Assembly (NCBI GenBank): GCA_963776665.1
Contig: CAVZNQ010000006.1
Span: 1-64,000, forward strand
Origin: Roseiarcus sp963776665
Lineage (GTDB): Bacteria > Pseudomonadota > Alphaproteobacteria > Rhizobiales > Beijerinckiaceae
Direction of reading: 5' to 3'
Length of the DNA: 64,000 nt
Below the pieces are notes generated by a model. The model had not been told where the DNA came from and made no database searches. It was given only the letters and a program-made list of their open reading frames with translations. Of this stretch, positions 8,260 to 17,433 are shown in pieces. The stretch's first letter is position 1. Every line of letters starts with the position of its first letter. Made by a program: the position numbers and the translations under genes.

Positions 8260-10397
8260 CTACATCCCAAACGCGAATAAAGCGCGTCCAGCCGCCACAA
8301 GAACCACCTGCCTTCCATCCACCGTAAACGAGATCGGCGGAGACTTGGTGTTCCCCCCAAGCGAGCGCCGCCAGACTTCGTGTCCGGTCTCAGCGTCCAA
8401 GGCGAAAAGTACTCCTCCCGAAGATCCAAACACCAATCCGCCCGCTGTCGACAGGAGTCCGCCTTGCCCACCCGCGACGCCGGTTTCATCAGGCGCCTGA
8501 TACTGCCATTTTTGCGTCCCCGTGGCTGCGTCGAGCGCGATCACCTTGTGAATGTCCGGGTTATCTTGGCTCATACCGCTGCCGTAGACCGCTCCATGTT
8601 CTCCGCGGATGACGCTATTCGCTGGCAGTTTTGTGAAAAGTGACCTGCTCTCGTTTGCAGGGATGAATATTGTCTTCCGTATCGGGTCAAAGGCGGGGTT
8701 CTGCCAGTTCGTTCCGCCAGAAATGCCGGGTTTTATTAGCCGCTCCTCCGCGGACGCGTCGACAGCCTCTGACAGGATTGGTCGTCCCGTCGACGTAAGC
8801 CCCTTCGCCCAATTAAGCTCAACAAACGGCGCCCCGGCCAAAAACTCTCCGGTGAGTCGGTCAAGGACGTAATAGAAACCGTTCCTGTTCGGCCAGCAGA
8901 TCGCCTTGCGCACCTCACCCTTGATCGGCAGATCCGCAAGGACAGGAGTTTGGGCGGCGTCCCGGTCTTGCTCATCATGAGGGGTAAATTGGAAATGCCA
9001 GGCCAAACTGCCGGTGCTCGCATGCAAGGCGATCACGCTGTCGGTGAACAGGTTGTCGCCGGGGCGCCCGTCGCCTGAAAAAACGGGGCTTGGATTGCCG
9101 ACGCCCCAGTAGAGCAGGTCGGTCGATGGATCATAGCTGCCGGTGATCCACGTCCCGCCGCCACCCCACTTCCATGCATCGTTCTCCCACGTTTCGTGCC
9201 CGGCTTCGCCGGGCCCGGGGATGGTGTTAAATCTCCACTGTTGTTGGCCTGTCGATACGTCGTAGGCGGCAAGAAACCCTCGAACTCCGAACTCGCCTCC
9301 GGAGACCCCGACAATTACAGAATGATTTACGACCAGAGGGGCCCCGTTGATCGTAAAGTTGTCGGCGGGGCTTGCCACCAACGTTTGCCAGACCACCTTT
9401 CCGTTGTTGGCGTTGAGCGCGACCAAGTACCCGTCCAATTTGCCCAAGAAAAGCGTACTGCCGAGCGCCGCGAGTCCTCGATTCACAGGTCCGAAATCTG
9501 GAATCGGCAGGTTGCGTGGAACGTTCTGCTTATATTCCCAAATCACAGCGCCCGTTTTCGCTTCTAAAGCAACTACGTGACCGACGTCCGGAACCATGAA
9601 AATTACCCCATCGATCACCAGCGGCGTAGCTTCGATGCTCGAACTGCTGATGTCGAATTGTTTCACCCACCGCATGCTCATCTGGCTGACGTTCGGAGGA
9701 GTAATTTCAGCGAGCGACGTGTGACGCCATCCGTTATAGGAGCCAGAATACATGAGCCATTCGTCTGGATTGGATCCAGCGGCTCTCAATCTGTCGTCGC
9801 TCACCTGAATAGCCAAGCGCGGCTTTTCCGGTTTGGGATCCTCAGATGAATCCGCCTGTAACGATTTCAGGTAAGCCGTGAGCTGCAATAACGAGAGCGT
9901 CGGCAGCTCTGCGCTGCGCATAGCAGTTCCAGGAATACCGTGCTTCAATACTTCGTAGACGGCCAGATCGCTGTCGCCATGATTGTACTCCGATCTCGTT
10001 AGCGACGGCGCAGATGGACTGCCAGCCCCATCCATACCGTGGCATAGGGAGCATCGTTCGCGGAACGTGCGCGCCCCCGCCGCGCGATCGTCGTCAGTGG
10101 CGACAGAGCTGTACCAAAAGCTTCCCGCCACGCTTCTCCCTTCGACGCAATAGAACCCCCTCCCCGGACGCGTCAGCTCCCATAATTCTCTCCATCCGAG
10201 TTCAGGAGCCTCGCCGGACGCGTGCTGCATGTACAGCCGAGCCCGACATACGAGCGAGTTCCACACGCTCTTATCCGGCGCGCCCGCTACATTTTCGGTC
10301 GGTTTCGAAGACCCGATGCCGCGCAATACAAAACCGCCCCGCCGACAACGAGTACGGCTCCCCCCAACGCCGCAATCGCCAGTTTCTTGAACCTCAT
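8260..10397 (-). CDS. PQQ-dependent quinohaemoprotein dehydrogenase, N-terminal cytochrome c plus PQQ propeller, apparent frameshift after the signal peptide
   Basis: The long frame covers 8260-10326 from a TTG. One haem c site CSLCH (10039-10053) sits before an eight-bladed PQQ propeller. The quinoprotein ADH ligands are visible: Glu in SGGEFGVRG, Asn in VGNPSP, Asp in PHDEQD. An extra Asp two residues later (QDRDA, 8959-8967) is the mark of lanthanide-dependent enzymes. The vicinal Cys-Cys of methanol dehydrogenases is absent. A good signal peptide (MRFKKLAIAALGGAVLVVGG) starts at ATG 10397 in another frame and stops at 10287. One missing base near 10326-10333 (AAAA run) would join it to the mature part. 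Base composition is less GC-rich than the neighbours. Likely periplasmic oxidation of an alcohol or sugar. Confidence 0.8.
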
Positions 10398-10644
10398 CGA
10401 CCTTGCCGGCGCTGTGATTCCCCTAAGAAAACGAGATTATGCGGTTACAATCGGACTGCAAACTGAAAAACCGGATGCGAGATCTCGAAGGGGCCCGGTT
10501 TACCGCGGTCCAAGAGAGGACGAACGCAAGCGAAATGGCGACCTAAGCCGCCCGGCGCGCGGGCATAGCCGAGCACTCCGATCTCCCCCTTTTCGATGGG
10601 CTTGCGACGCCGCGCAGTTTCCCCGTCGGGCGCCCGGCCGCGCT

Positions 10645-11838
10645 TCAGGTCAGCTTCCGCCAGGCTTGCGCCTCGGCCTCTTCGGCGAACACCTCGGGCG
10701 CCCAGTTTTCCTTCAGCGCCTGGCGCATCAGGTCCTGCTGGCTCTTGGGCGCCATGCCGCCTTTCGGCGGGTCACGGTCGAGGTTGGTCGGGAAGGAATA
10801 GCCCTCCGCTGAAGCGGCGACGGCGTTATCGGCCTCAGCGGCCGTGACGGCGTTGTCGTTGAGCAGACCTTTCAGCGCCGGATAGAGTCTGAGGCTCATC
10901 TTGAGCCGGTCGACGCTCTCCATCGCCCGGCCGAACGCCGAGGAGACCTGCAAAAGGTTGGCGATGCGGCGGACGTCTTTCGAGCGGTTCGTTCCTGCGG
11001 CATGGAAGAGGGCGGGATTGAAGAACACCGCGTCGCCCTTTGCCAGCGGCAATTGGACGTGATGAGCGTCGAAATAGTCGCGAAACTCCGCGCGGCCTGT
11101 CGCCATGTAGCCGGGCAGGTAGCTCTGCGAGAACGGCAGATAGAGGGTCGGCCCGGTTTCGAGCGGCATGTCGCAATGAGCGATCGCGCCTTGCAGCGTC
11201 AGCACCGGCGAGAGACGCTGGACGTGGACGGGAAAGCGCTCGATCGTCTCTGCCGACTGGAAACCCAGATGATAGTCGCGGTGTGCGACCTGGGCGGCGC
11301 CGCCCGGATTGACGACATTGAGCTGCGAGGTGATCTGATAGGCCGGGCCGAGCCAGGCCTCGCTCACCAGCGCGATCACGGCGTTGCCGTAATAGGCGGC
11401 GAATGCGGCGGGGTCGCGCAGGCAGAGCTTCTCGAGCGCGTTCCAGATGCGGTCGTTGGCGCCCGGCTTGGCGAAGTGATCGCCGCCGCCGACGTTATTT
11501 CTGCGCTCGTCCTCGATGATCGCCCAGAAATGATTGTTGGTGGTGTCGATCGGGCTCATGTCGGCGAACGCGCCGCGAATGGCGATGATGCCCGGTCCGT
11601 CGGTCAGCGCCTCGACCCACTCCGCCATGAGCTCTTTGCGCGCCTCGGGCGATGCGGCGGCGCTGCGCGCCTCGAGGCCGTCGTAGATGAGCACGTTCGA
11701 TTTGACGTCGCTGGCGTAAGGGTAGTCGGCGCGGTTGACGGAGCGCTCGACGATCCGCCGGAACGCGTCAAGGTCGCACGACGCCTCGTTCAGCCAGACG
11801 CGATTCGATCTCAGCCGCTTGGCGTTGTCATCCTTCAT
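10645..11838 (-). CDS. Phytanoyl-CoA dioxygenase (PhyH) family protein
   Basis: 397 residues, ATG preceded by GAGGA. Fe(II)/2-oxoglutarate dioxygenase features: AHRDYHLGF (H-x-D iron ligands), then FFNPALFHAAGTNRS supplying the distal His and the Arg region for 2-oxoglutarate. The N-terminal ~100 residues (KRLRSNRVWLNEASCDLDAF, GPGIIAIRGAF) resemble large PhyH-like proteins found next to sugar or polyol regulators. The substrate is unknown. It is divergent from a LacI-type regulator with an inverted repeat between them, which suggests local control. Confidence 0.82.
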   Translation of the reverse strand: MKDDNAKRLRSNRVWLNEASCDLDAFRRIVERSVNRADYPYASDVKSNVLIYDGLEARSAAASPEARKELMAEWVEALTDGPGIIAIRGAFADMSPIDTTNNHFWAIIEDERRNNVGGGDHFAKPGANDRIWNALEKLCLRDPAAFAAYYGNAVIALVSEAWLGPAYQITSQLNVVNPGGAAQVAHRDYHLGFQSAETIERFPVHVQRLSPVLTLQGAIAHCDMPLETGPTLYLPFSQSYLPGYMATGRAEFRDYFDAHHVQLPLAKGDAVFFNPALFHAAGTNRSKDVRRIANLLQVSSAFGRAMESVDRLKMSLRLYPALKGLLNDNAVTAAEADNAVAASAEGYSFPTNLDRDPPKGGMAPKSQQDLMRQALKENWAPEVFAEEAEAQAWRKLT

Positions 11839-11852
11839 GGGCCAATCCTCCG

Positions 11853-11873
11853 TGCGTTCGTTTATGGAACGCA
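11853..11873. promoter_or_regulatory. Candidate LacI-type operator
   Basis: Inverted repeat TGCGTTC (11853-11859), 7-nt spacer, GAACGCA (11867-11873). It lies in the 101-bp gap between the divergent PhyH-type gene and the LacI-type regulator. Arm length and symmetry suit a dimeric regulator. Confidence 0.5.
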
Positions 11874-11939
11874 GTATAAGGGGCAGACCCAGCAAGAATA
11901 TCGCGCAACCCCATCAAAAACCCATCAGGACGGCTGGCC

Positions 11940-12987
11940 GTGGCCCATCCCTTTCTCATCAAGGAAATCGCCCAGCAGGCGGGGCTCAGCGAAGCGACCG
12001 TCGATCGCGTGCTCAACCGACGCGATGGCGTTCGCAAGCATACCGCGCAGCGAGTCAAGCAGGCGATTCGCGAACTCGATGGACAGAGTGAGCAGGCGGG
12101 GCTCACCGGCCAGAAGTTTGTCGTGGACGTCGTCATGCAGGCGCCGGATCGATTTTCGGAGTCGGTTCGGGTGGCGCTCGAAGACGAGATGCCGGCGCTG
12201 CGGCCGGCGGTGTTCCGCGCCCGCTACCATTTCAGCGAGGTGGCCAAGCTCGCCGATCTGGCGGCGCAAATCGACAGGATCGCGCGCGCGGGGAACGCAT
12301 GGGCTCTTCCTCAAGGCGCCCGACGCGCCCGAGATCGCGGCGGCGGTCGATCGAATGACCGCGCGCGGAGCCCCGGTAGTCACGCTTGTGACCGACATCG
12401 CCAATTGCCGCCGCGCAGCTTATGTCGGAATGGACAATCGCGCGGCAGGTGAAACTGCCGCCTATCTGATCGGGGAGTGGCTCGGAAGCGCGAAGGCGAA
12501 AATCCTGACGACTCTCAGCAGCAATCGTTTCCGCGGCGAGGAAGAGCGCGAGATCGGTTTCCGCCGGGCCCTGAGAACGCGCTACCCCGATCTAGGCATC
12601 GTCGAGGTCAGCGAAGGCCTCGGCATCGACGGGGCGACCGGCGCGCTCGTGCGAAAGGCTCTCGCCGCCAACCCGGACATCGTTGCGGCCTATTCGATAG
12701 GCGGCGGCAACCGCGCGATTGTCGAAGCGTTTCAGGCGATGTCTCGTACATGCCGGGTCTTCGTCGGACATGATCTTGACGCGGACAACCTGGCGCTGCT
12801 CCGCGAGCGGCGAATCTCCGCGGTCCTGCATCACGATCTGCATTTCGATGTGCGCTCGGCCTGCCGAGTCGTGATGCAGGCCCGTCGCGTTTTGCCGCAG
12901 GGCCCGCCCCCGACGCCGTCGCAGGTGCAAGTGATCACGCCGTTCAACCTTCCGGCCGGGAGAGCGCGAGCGGGCGCGGTCGCGTAG
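11940..12987 (+). pseudogene. LacI-family transcriptional regulator, split by one extra base
   Basis: The N-terminal frame starts at GTG 11940 and has the LacI helix-turn-helix (IKEIAQQAGLSEATVDRVLNRRDGVRK). It continues to DRIARAG, and the natural continuation THGLFLKAPDAPEIA lies one base further on. Removing one A at 12294/12295 restores a single protein of about 348 residues, with a periplasmic-binding-like ligand domain (TLVTDIANCRR, AAYVGMDNRAAG, FVGHDLDADN). TVDRVLN in place of TVSRVLN is typical of the sugar/inositol-type subgroup. It probably regulates the divergent PhyH-type gene. It is either a real pseudogene or a sequencing indel; both halves are well preserved. Confidence 0.8.
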
Positions 12988-13042
12988 ACGAAAGCGTCCC
13001 GCGCGCCTCCTCGGGTTCTGCGCGCTCGGAACGTCGCCGGGC

Positions 13043-13600
13043 TCAGGCTGGGCGGCGCCAGATTGTCATTTCGACGCCATGCGCCGGATCGAGCGGGATT
13101 CGTTCGCTGAGCCTGAGACCATGCTGTTCGAGCACGCTCGCGGCTGGGACGCCGGCGTCGGAAGCTGAAAACACCGACCGGCCGCCCGGAAGCTTGACCC
13201 CATGTGCGCGCGACAGATGAAACCCATTGAAGCCGATCGTAAGGAAAAGATCGAACACCACCTGACCGCCGCCGACCGCCACCCGGCCGCCTGCCGGCAG
13301 AAGCCGGGCTGCAACATCTTCCCAGGTCGTGCGCCGCGGGTCCCACCACCAGCTGTCCGGACGTTGCTCGAGCCCCGCCGCCTCGCGCGAGACGACAAGA
13401 CGCAGGCGCCGGTGTATGTTGGGCTCGAGTTCGTGGCTGCGGCGCGCGAATATGGTCAGGTCCGCGACCTCTTGCGCGCGCTGGTAGAGCTCCCAGTCCT
13501 TTTCGTTGCGCAGCGAAACCGGCGTCATACCGTCGGCGCCGGCGATCTTGTCGTCGTCCGAGACGATCGCGTAGCCGCTGATATCGAGATTCGCGGACAT
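13043..13600 (-). CDS. Dihydrofolate-reductase/RibD C-terminal-like protein
   Basis: 185 residues. The N-terminal half has ISGYAIVSDDDKIAGADG and the centre has WEDVAARLLPAGGRVAVGGGQVVFDLFL. These match the NADPH-binding GG-x-x-V-x-D pattern of the RibD C-terminal/DHFR-like fold, widespread in small reductases of unknown substrate. There is no signal peptide, so it acts in the cytosol. It is transcribed away from the LacI-type gene and converges with it. The specific substrate cannot be named. Confidence 0.65.
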   Translation of the reverse strand: MSANLDISGYAIVSDDDKIAGADGMTPVSLRNEKDWELYQRAQEVADLTIFARRSHELEPNIHRRLRLVVSREAAGLEQRPDSWWWDPRRTTWEDVAARLLPAGGRVAVGGGQVVFDLFLTIGFNGFHLSRAHGVKLPGGRSVFSASDAGVPAASVLEQHGLRLSERIPLDPAHGVEMTIWRRPA

Positions 13601-13683
13601 GGTTGAACGACCCCGAGCCCACCCTAGCTAGCCACAACTCGTCGCCATCCGCCAGAGGCCTTCGCGCCGAACCCCATCAGCCG

Positions 13684-14178
13684 TTAGTCGCCGGCAAGCG
13701 CCTGGACGTCCTTGAGCTGCGCCTCCGTAATCGGGATCATCTTGATCGCCAGGGCGTGAAGCTTCTCATATTCCCCCCACAGCATGTAGTCGGCATAAAG
13801 GGTGAGGGCGTTCGAGTGGGCTTCGAGCTGATCGGCGATGTAGGCCTTGTCGAAGTCGGCGCCGGACTTGCGCCGCAGCGCCGTCAGGCGCGCCTGATGA
13901 TCCTGGTCGAGCGTCGTCGGGACCGTCGCGCCCGATCCTTCGGCCGCGGCCCGAAGCTCCGCCTCCGCCCTCCCATGGTCGTCAATCAGCCGGCGCGCGA
14001 AGGTGTTCACCGCGGGCGCGCGCGCCCGATCGACCGCGAGCCGCGACTCCGCAACGGCGAAGACATTGCCATTGGCGGCCCGCGTCACGAAATCGACTTC
14101 GGCGCTGAAGTCGCCGGCCCATGCCGGCGCTACCGATAGGACAAGCCCGAAGACGACGACTGGAACGCTCAGAGTCAT
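13684..14178 (-). CDS. Exported DUF4142 (ferritin-like) protein
   Basis: 164 residues. A clear Sec signal peptide (MTLSVPVVVFGLVLSVAPAWA) is followed by a four-helix DUF4142 domain: DFVTRAANGNVFAVAESRLA, FARRLIDDHGRAEAEL, YIADQLEAHSNALTLYADYM. Family members are periplasmic or secreted helical proteins often linked to stress. Their biochemical role is unknown. The gene stands alone, with 83 bp to the upstream DHFR-like gene and 111 bp to the SRPBCC gene. Confidence 0.82.
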   Translation of the reverse strand: MTLSVPVVVFGLVLSVAPAWAGDFSAEVDFVTRAANGNVFAVAESRLAVDRARAPAVNTFARRLIDDHGRAEAELRAAAEGSGATVPTTLDQDHQARLTALRRKSGADFDKAYIADQLEAHSNALTLYADYMLWGEYEKLHALAIKMIPITEAQLKDVQALAGD

Positions 14179-14289
14179 GCTCTTCGTCTCCGGGTCTTGA
14201 ACGATGCCGGCTGCTCCTTCACGGTAGGCGTCAATCGCTCCAGATGCAAAACCTCGCCATCGAAGCCGCGGGCTCGGCTCGCGTGTTTC

Positions 14290-14691
14290 TTAAGCGGCGA
14301 GCGCGTCCAGGCTGCGCTGCATCGCGGCCATTCCCGCTCCGATCGCCTGCGAGAAATACGCATGGAGCTCGTCGGGCAGAAAGTCCGCGGTCCAGACGAC
14401 GGACGTGGCTCCGCCGGGAAGCGAAGCGACCTCGAGCGCGGCGTTATAGTGGCGCGCGCGGCCGCCCTCGGCGGTCCAGACCAGGCGACGCGCCTCCTCG
14501 TCGAGGGTGACGATCGGCTCGCGCAAGGTGACGCCGTTGACGAAGGTCACGACGCGCGCGCCGGGCTCGAGCCGGGTGTCGACCACAAAGCCGGGGACGA
14601 GCCGGGTATGGAGCGCGCCGATGTCGCGGACCGCCGACCAGACCTCGTCCGCCGGCGCCCGCGTCGTAAGTTCGGATCGGATCGTCGCCAC
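14290..14691 (-). CDS. SRPBCC-family (polyketide cyclase/START-like) protein
   Basis: 133 residues from GTG 14691, 4 bp after the upstream stop. It has the lipid-transfer-like fold pattern: TTRAPADEVWSAVRDIGALHTRLVPG at the N-terminus, strands EPGARVVTFVNG and TLREPIVTLDEEARRLVW, and a long final helix AYFSQAIGAGMAAMQRSL. Such proteins bind hydrophobic ligands; the ligand is unknown. It forms a two-gene operon with the VOC gene upstream. Confidence 0.8.
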   Translation of the reverse strand: MATIRSELTTRAPADEVWSAVRDIGALHTRLVPGFVVDTRLEPGARVVTFVNGVTLREPIVTLDEEARRLVWTAEGGRARHYNAALEVASLPGGATSVVWTADFLPDELHAYFSQAIGAGMAAMQRSLDALAA

Positions 14692-14695
14692 CGGC

Positions 14696-15070
14696 CTATT
14701 TCCCTCCGTAATAGGCTTCGAGCCGGTAGCCCTCCGGGTCGAAGACAAAGGCTGCGTAATAGTGCGGCCCGTAATCCTTGCGCAATCCGGGCTTGCCGTT
14801 GTCGCGTCCGCCGTGGGCGAGCGCGGCGGCATGGAACGCCGCGACGCTCGCCCGGTTCGGAGCGGCGAAGCAGAAGTGCAATCCTGACTTCGGGTCGTCG
14901 GCGACCGGGCGCTCGGCGGAATTGATCCAGAAAACGACGCCTTCCTTGCCATAGCCGAGCGAGCCCTCGTCGGCGCTGAGACAGGCATAACCGAGCGGCG
15001 TCATCGCCGCGTCGTAGAAGCGCTTGGCCTTCGCGACGTCGCGAACGCCGATCGAAACATGGTCCAGCAT
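14696..15070 (-). CDS. VOC-family (glyoxalase/bleomycin-resistance-like) protein
   Basis: 124 residues. The fold signature is MLDHVSIGVRDVAKAKRFYD at the N-terminus, SGLHFCFAAPNRASVAAFH in the middle and AAFVFDPEGYRLEAYY at the C-terminus, with His, Glu and Tyr positions typical of metal sites in lactoylglutathione-lyase-like proteins. Function unknown; such proteins isomerise, detoxify or bind small molecules. It is the first gene of a two-gene operon, divergent from an AraC-type regulator that probably controls it. Confidence 0.82.
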   Translation of the reverse strand: MLDHVSIGVRDVAKAKRFYDAAMTPLGYACLSADEGSLGYGKEGVVFWINSAERPVADDPKSGLHFCFAAPNRASVAAFHAAALAHGGRDNGKPGLRKDYGPHYYAAFVFDPEGYRLEAYYGGK

Positions 15071-15084
15071 GACTGTCCTCCATG

Positions 15085-15113
15085 GCCGAGGCGGGACACG
15101 TTCGAGCCTCGGC
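15085..15113. promoter_or_regulatory. Inverted repeat in the VOC/AraC intergenic region
   Basis: GCCGAGGC (15085-15092) and GCCTCGGC (15106-15113), separated by 13 nt, in the 107-bp gap between the divergent genes. It may be an operator or a hairpin in the VOC leader. A TATGAT hexamer at 15166-15171 lies just before the AraC-type start and may be its -10 box. Confidence 0.4.
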
Positions 15114-15177
15114 GGTTGCAGACAACCTATTGCGGCGGACGGTTCTCCGGCTTGGGGAAAATTGCTATGATCCGCCG

Positions 15178-16050
15178 ATGCAAGGCGAAGTCCCATGCCC
15201 TGGGCCGGGCGCGGCAAAGTCGGCGGACGAGGGTCCCGCCAAGCGAACCCTGGCGGCCGGCGACGGCTGGAGCGTGCGCGAAGTCGTCTGCCGCGCAGGA
15301 CCGTCCGACCGGCCGTTCGAGGAGCGCCACGAGGGCTTCAGCGTCTCCGCCGTCATCGAGGGGAGCTTCACCTATCGCTCGGAGGCCGGGCACGGGCTGC
15401 TTTACCCGGGCGCATTGCTGCTCGGAAACAATGGCCGGTGCTTCGAATGCGGTCATTCGCACGGCGTTGGCGATCGCTGCATTTCGTTGAACGTTCGCGA
15501 CGACCTGTTCGGCGAGATCGCCGCGGCCGCGGCGTCGACGAGCCGCTTTCGCTTTTCGGTCCCGAGCCTGCCGCCGTCGCCGAAAGCGCTGCCGGTCGTG
15601 GCGCTGATGGAGGCCCTGCCGGCGCGGGCGCCTGCGCTGCGCCGCGAGGAGCTGGTCCTGGGGCTCATCGAGCGCGTCGTCGGGGCAATGGCCGATCGGG
15701 AGGGCTTCGGCGCGCCGCCGGCCGCGCGCGAGGCGCGCCGGGTCGTCGAAGCGATCCGCATGGTCGAGACCGACGCCGCCCAGCCGGTTCAGCTAAAGGA
15801 CCTCGCGGCGCGCGCGGGGATGAGCAAGTACCACTTTCTGCGCGTCTTTCGGCGCCTGACCGGCATGACCCCCTACCAATATCTCCTCAGCGCCAGAATG
15901 CGTCGCGCCGCGCTCGAGCTCGCCTCGTCCTGCCGGCCGGTGCTGGCGATTGCGCTCGACAGCGGCTTCGGCGACCTCTCGACCTTCAATCACCGATTCC
16001 GCGCGGCGTTCGGCGCGACGCCGACCCAATATCGCGCGTCGTGGCTGTAA
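15178..16050 (+). CDS. AraC-family transcriptional regulator
   Basis: 290 residues. The N-terminal cupin-like sensor part includes FEERHEGFSVSAVIEGSFTYRS and cysteines in GRCFECGHSHGVGDRC. The C-terminal two helix-turn-helix units are complete: LKDLAARAGMSKYHFLRVFRRLTGMTPYQYLLSARM, then IALDSGFGDLSTFNHRFRAAFGATPTQYR. ATG 15178 is chosen because the upstream extension overlaps the divergent promoter region. It probably controls the VOC-SRPBCC operon across the gap. The effector is unknown. Confidence 0.88.
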   Translation: MQGEVPCPGPGAAKSADEGPAKRTLAAGDGWSVREVVCRAGPSDRPFEERHEGFSVSAVIEGSFTYRSEAGHGLLYPGALLLGNNGRCFECGHSHGVGDRCISLNVRDDLFGEIAAAAASTSRFRFSVPSLPPSPKALPVVALMEALPARAPALRREELVLGLIERVVGAMADREGFGAPPAAREARRVVEAIRMVETDAAQPVQLKDLAARAGMSKYHFLRVFRRLTGMTPYQYLLSARMRRAALELASSCRPVLAIALDSGFGDLSTFNHRFRAAFGATPTQYRASWL

Positions 16051-16185
16051 GCGGCGCCCCGTTGCGCCACAAAGCGGGACGAGCGCCAGGCCGGCGGTGA
16101 AACCAAACCTCGCCCCGCCCGTATCATATTCCAGTCAAGTCCGGCCGGTATCCTGCCGCGAAACGACACGGAACTGGAGATCGCC

Positions 16186-16389
16186 ATGATCGCCTCGCAA
16201 AACCTTCGCCGACTGAGAACGCCGCTGTCCTTGCGGCTCAAGATCGACGATCTGCGAGCTCAAGTTGCGCCGCTCGACCGCTATGGTCTGACCGGTTTGA
16301 GCGCCGCGATGACGGACGGCGCCCGCGCGCTTGCCGGCGGCGCCTGGGAGGCGGTTTGCCGTCTCTCTTGTCGGGCCGAGACGGCCTGA
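16186..16389 (+). CDS. Small hypothetical protein
   Basis: 67 residues, ATG with GGAG about 7 bp upstream. No domain is recognised; the composition is basic with helix-forming stretches and there is no membrane segment. It sits between the AraC-type gene and the alpha/beta hydrolase on the same strand. The ribosome-binding site is the only support, so this may be a chance frame. Confidence 0.3.
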   Translation: MIASQNLRRLRTPLSLRLKIDDLRAQVAPLDRYGLTGLSAAMTDGARALAGGAWEAVCRLSCRAETA

Positions 16390-16536
16390 CCCGGCTCGGC
16401 CCACGGGTTCCGACCGAATGGGGCTTATCTTCGTTTCAGGCCGCCAAGCATCATTTTCCCTGTCGCCAGCGCTGCCCGTATCCGGTAGCCCATACCATCG
16501 GAAGGGACGGCATCCAGCACGCAAGGGATCAGGAAA

Positions 16537-17361
16537 ATGCCTACGGTCACAACCAGCGACGGCGTCGAGATTTTCTACAAGGATTGGGGCAGCGGGCAGC
16601 CGATCGTGTTCAGCCACGGCTGGCCGCTATCGGCGGACGACTGGGACGCCCAGATGCTGTTCTTCCTCAACCACGGCTATCGCGTCATCGCCCACGACCG
16701 CCGCGGGCACGGCCGCTCGACCCAGATCGGTCGCGGCCACGACATGGATCACTACGCCGACGACCTCGCGGCGGTGACCAAGCATCTCGATCTCAAGAAC
16801 GCGATCCACGTCGGCCACTCCACCGGCGGCGGCGAAGTCGTGCACTACCTGGCGCGTCACAGCGATCGGCAAGTGGCCAAGGCGGCCATCATCAGCGCGG
16901 TGCCGCCGCTGATGGTGAAAACGGCGGCCAATCCGCTCGGCCAGCCGAAGAAGGTTTTCGACGATTTCCAGGCGGCGCTGGCCGCCAATCGGGCGCAGTT
17001 CTACTGGGATGTGGCGGCCGGCCCCTTCTACAACTTCAACAAACCGGGGGTAAAAACGCTGGAACCGTTGGTTTCGAATTGGTGGCGTCAAGGCATGATG
17101 GGCGGCGCAAAGGCGCACTATGACGGCATCGTCGCCTTCTCGCAGACCGACTTCACCGAGGATCTGAAGAAGATCAATGTGCCGCTGCTGGTGATGCACA
17201 GCGAGGACGACCAGATCGTCCCTTATGCCGCCGCCGGTCCGCTTGCGGCGAAGCTCCTGAAGCACGGCACGCTGAAGACCTATAAAGGCTTTCCTCACGG
17301 CATGCCCACGACCCACGCCGAAACCATCAACGCGGACCTCCTGGCCTTCTTGAAGAGCTGA
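16537..17361 (+). CDS. Alpha/beta hydrolase, non-haem chloroperoxidase type
   Basis: 274 residues without signal peptide. The family start TTSDGVEIFYKDWGSGQPIVFSHGWPLSADDWD is followed by the nucleophile elbow GHSTGGGE (catalytic Ser), an Asp in HSEDDQIVPY and His in GFPHGMPTTH. Members act as esterases and, with peracid, as cofactor-free haloperoxidases; the physiological substrate is unknown. The gene is in good codon context and ends 72 bp before a convergent TetR gene. Confidence 0.9.
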   Translation: MPTVTTSDGVEIFYKDWGSGQPIVFSHGWPLSADDWDAQMLFFLNHGYRVIAHDRRGHGRSTQIGRGHDMDHYADDLAAVTKHLDLKNAIHVGHSTGGGEVVHYLARHSDRQVAKAAIISAVPPLMVKTAANPLGQPKKVFDDFQAALAANRAQFYWDVAAGPFYNFNKPGVKTLEPLVSNWWRQGMMGGAKAHYDGIVAFSQTDFTEDLKKINVPLLVMHSEDDQIVPYAAAGPLAAKLLKHGTLKTYKGFPHGMPTTHAETINADLLAFLKS

Positions 17362-17433
17362 AAGAGCGGGCGCTGTGCGTTCGATCCCGGCGCCGTCTTC
17401 CGCGGCCTTGACCGCCGCGAATCGCCCCTCGCC

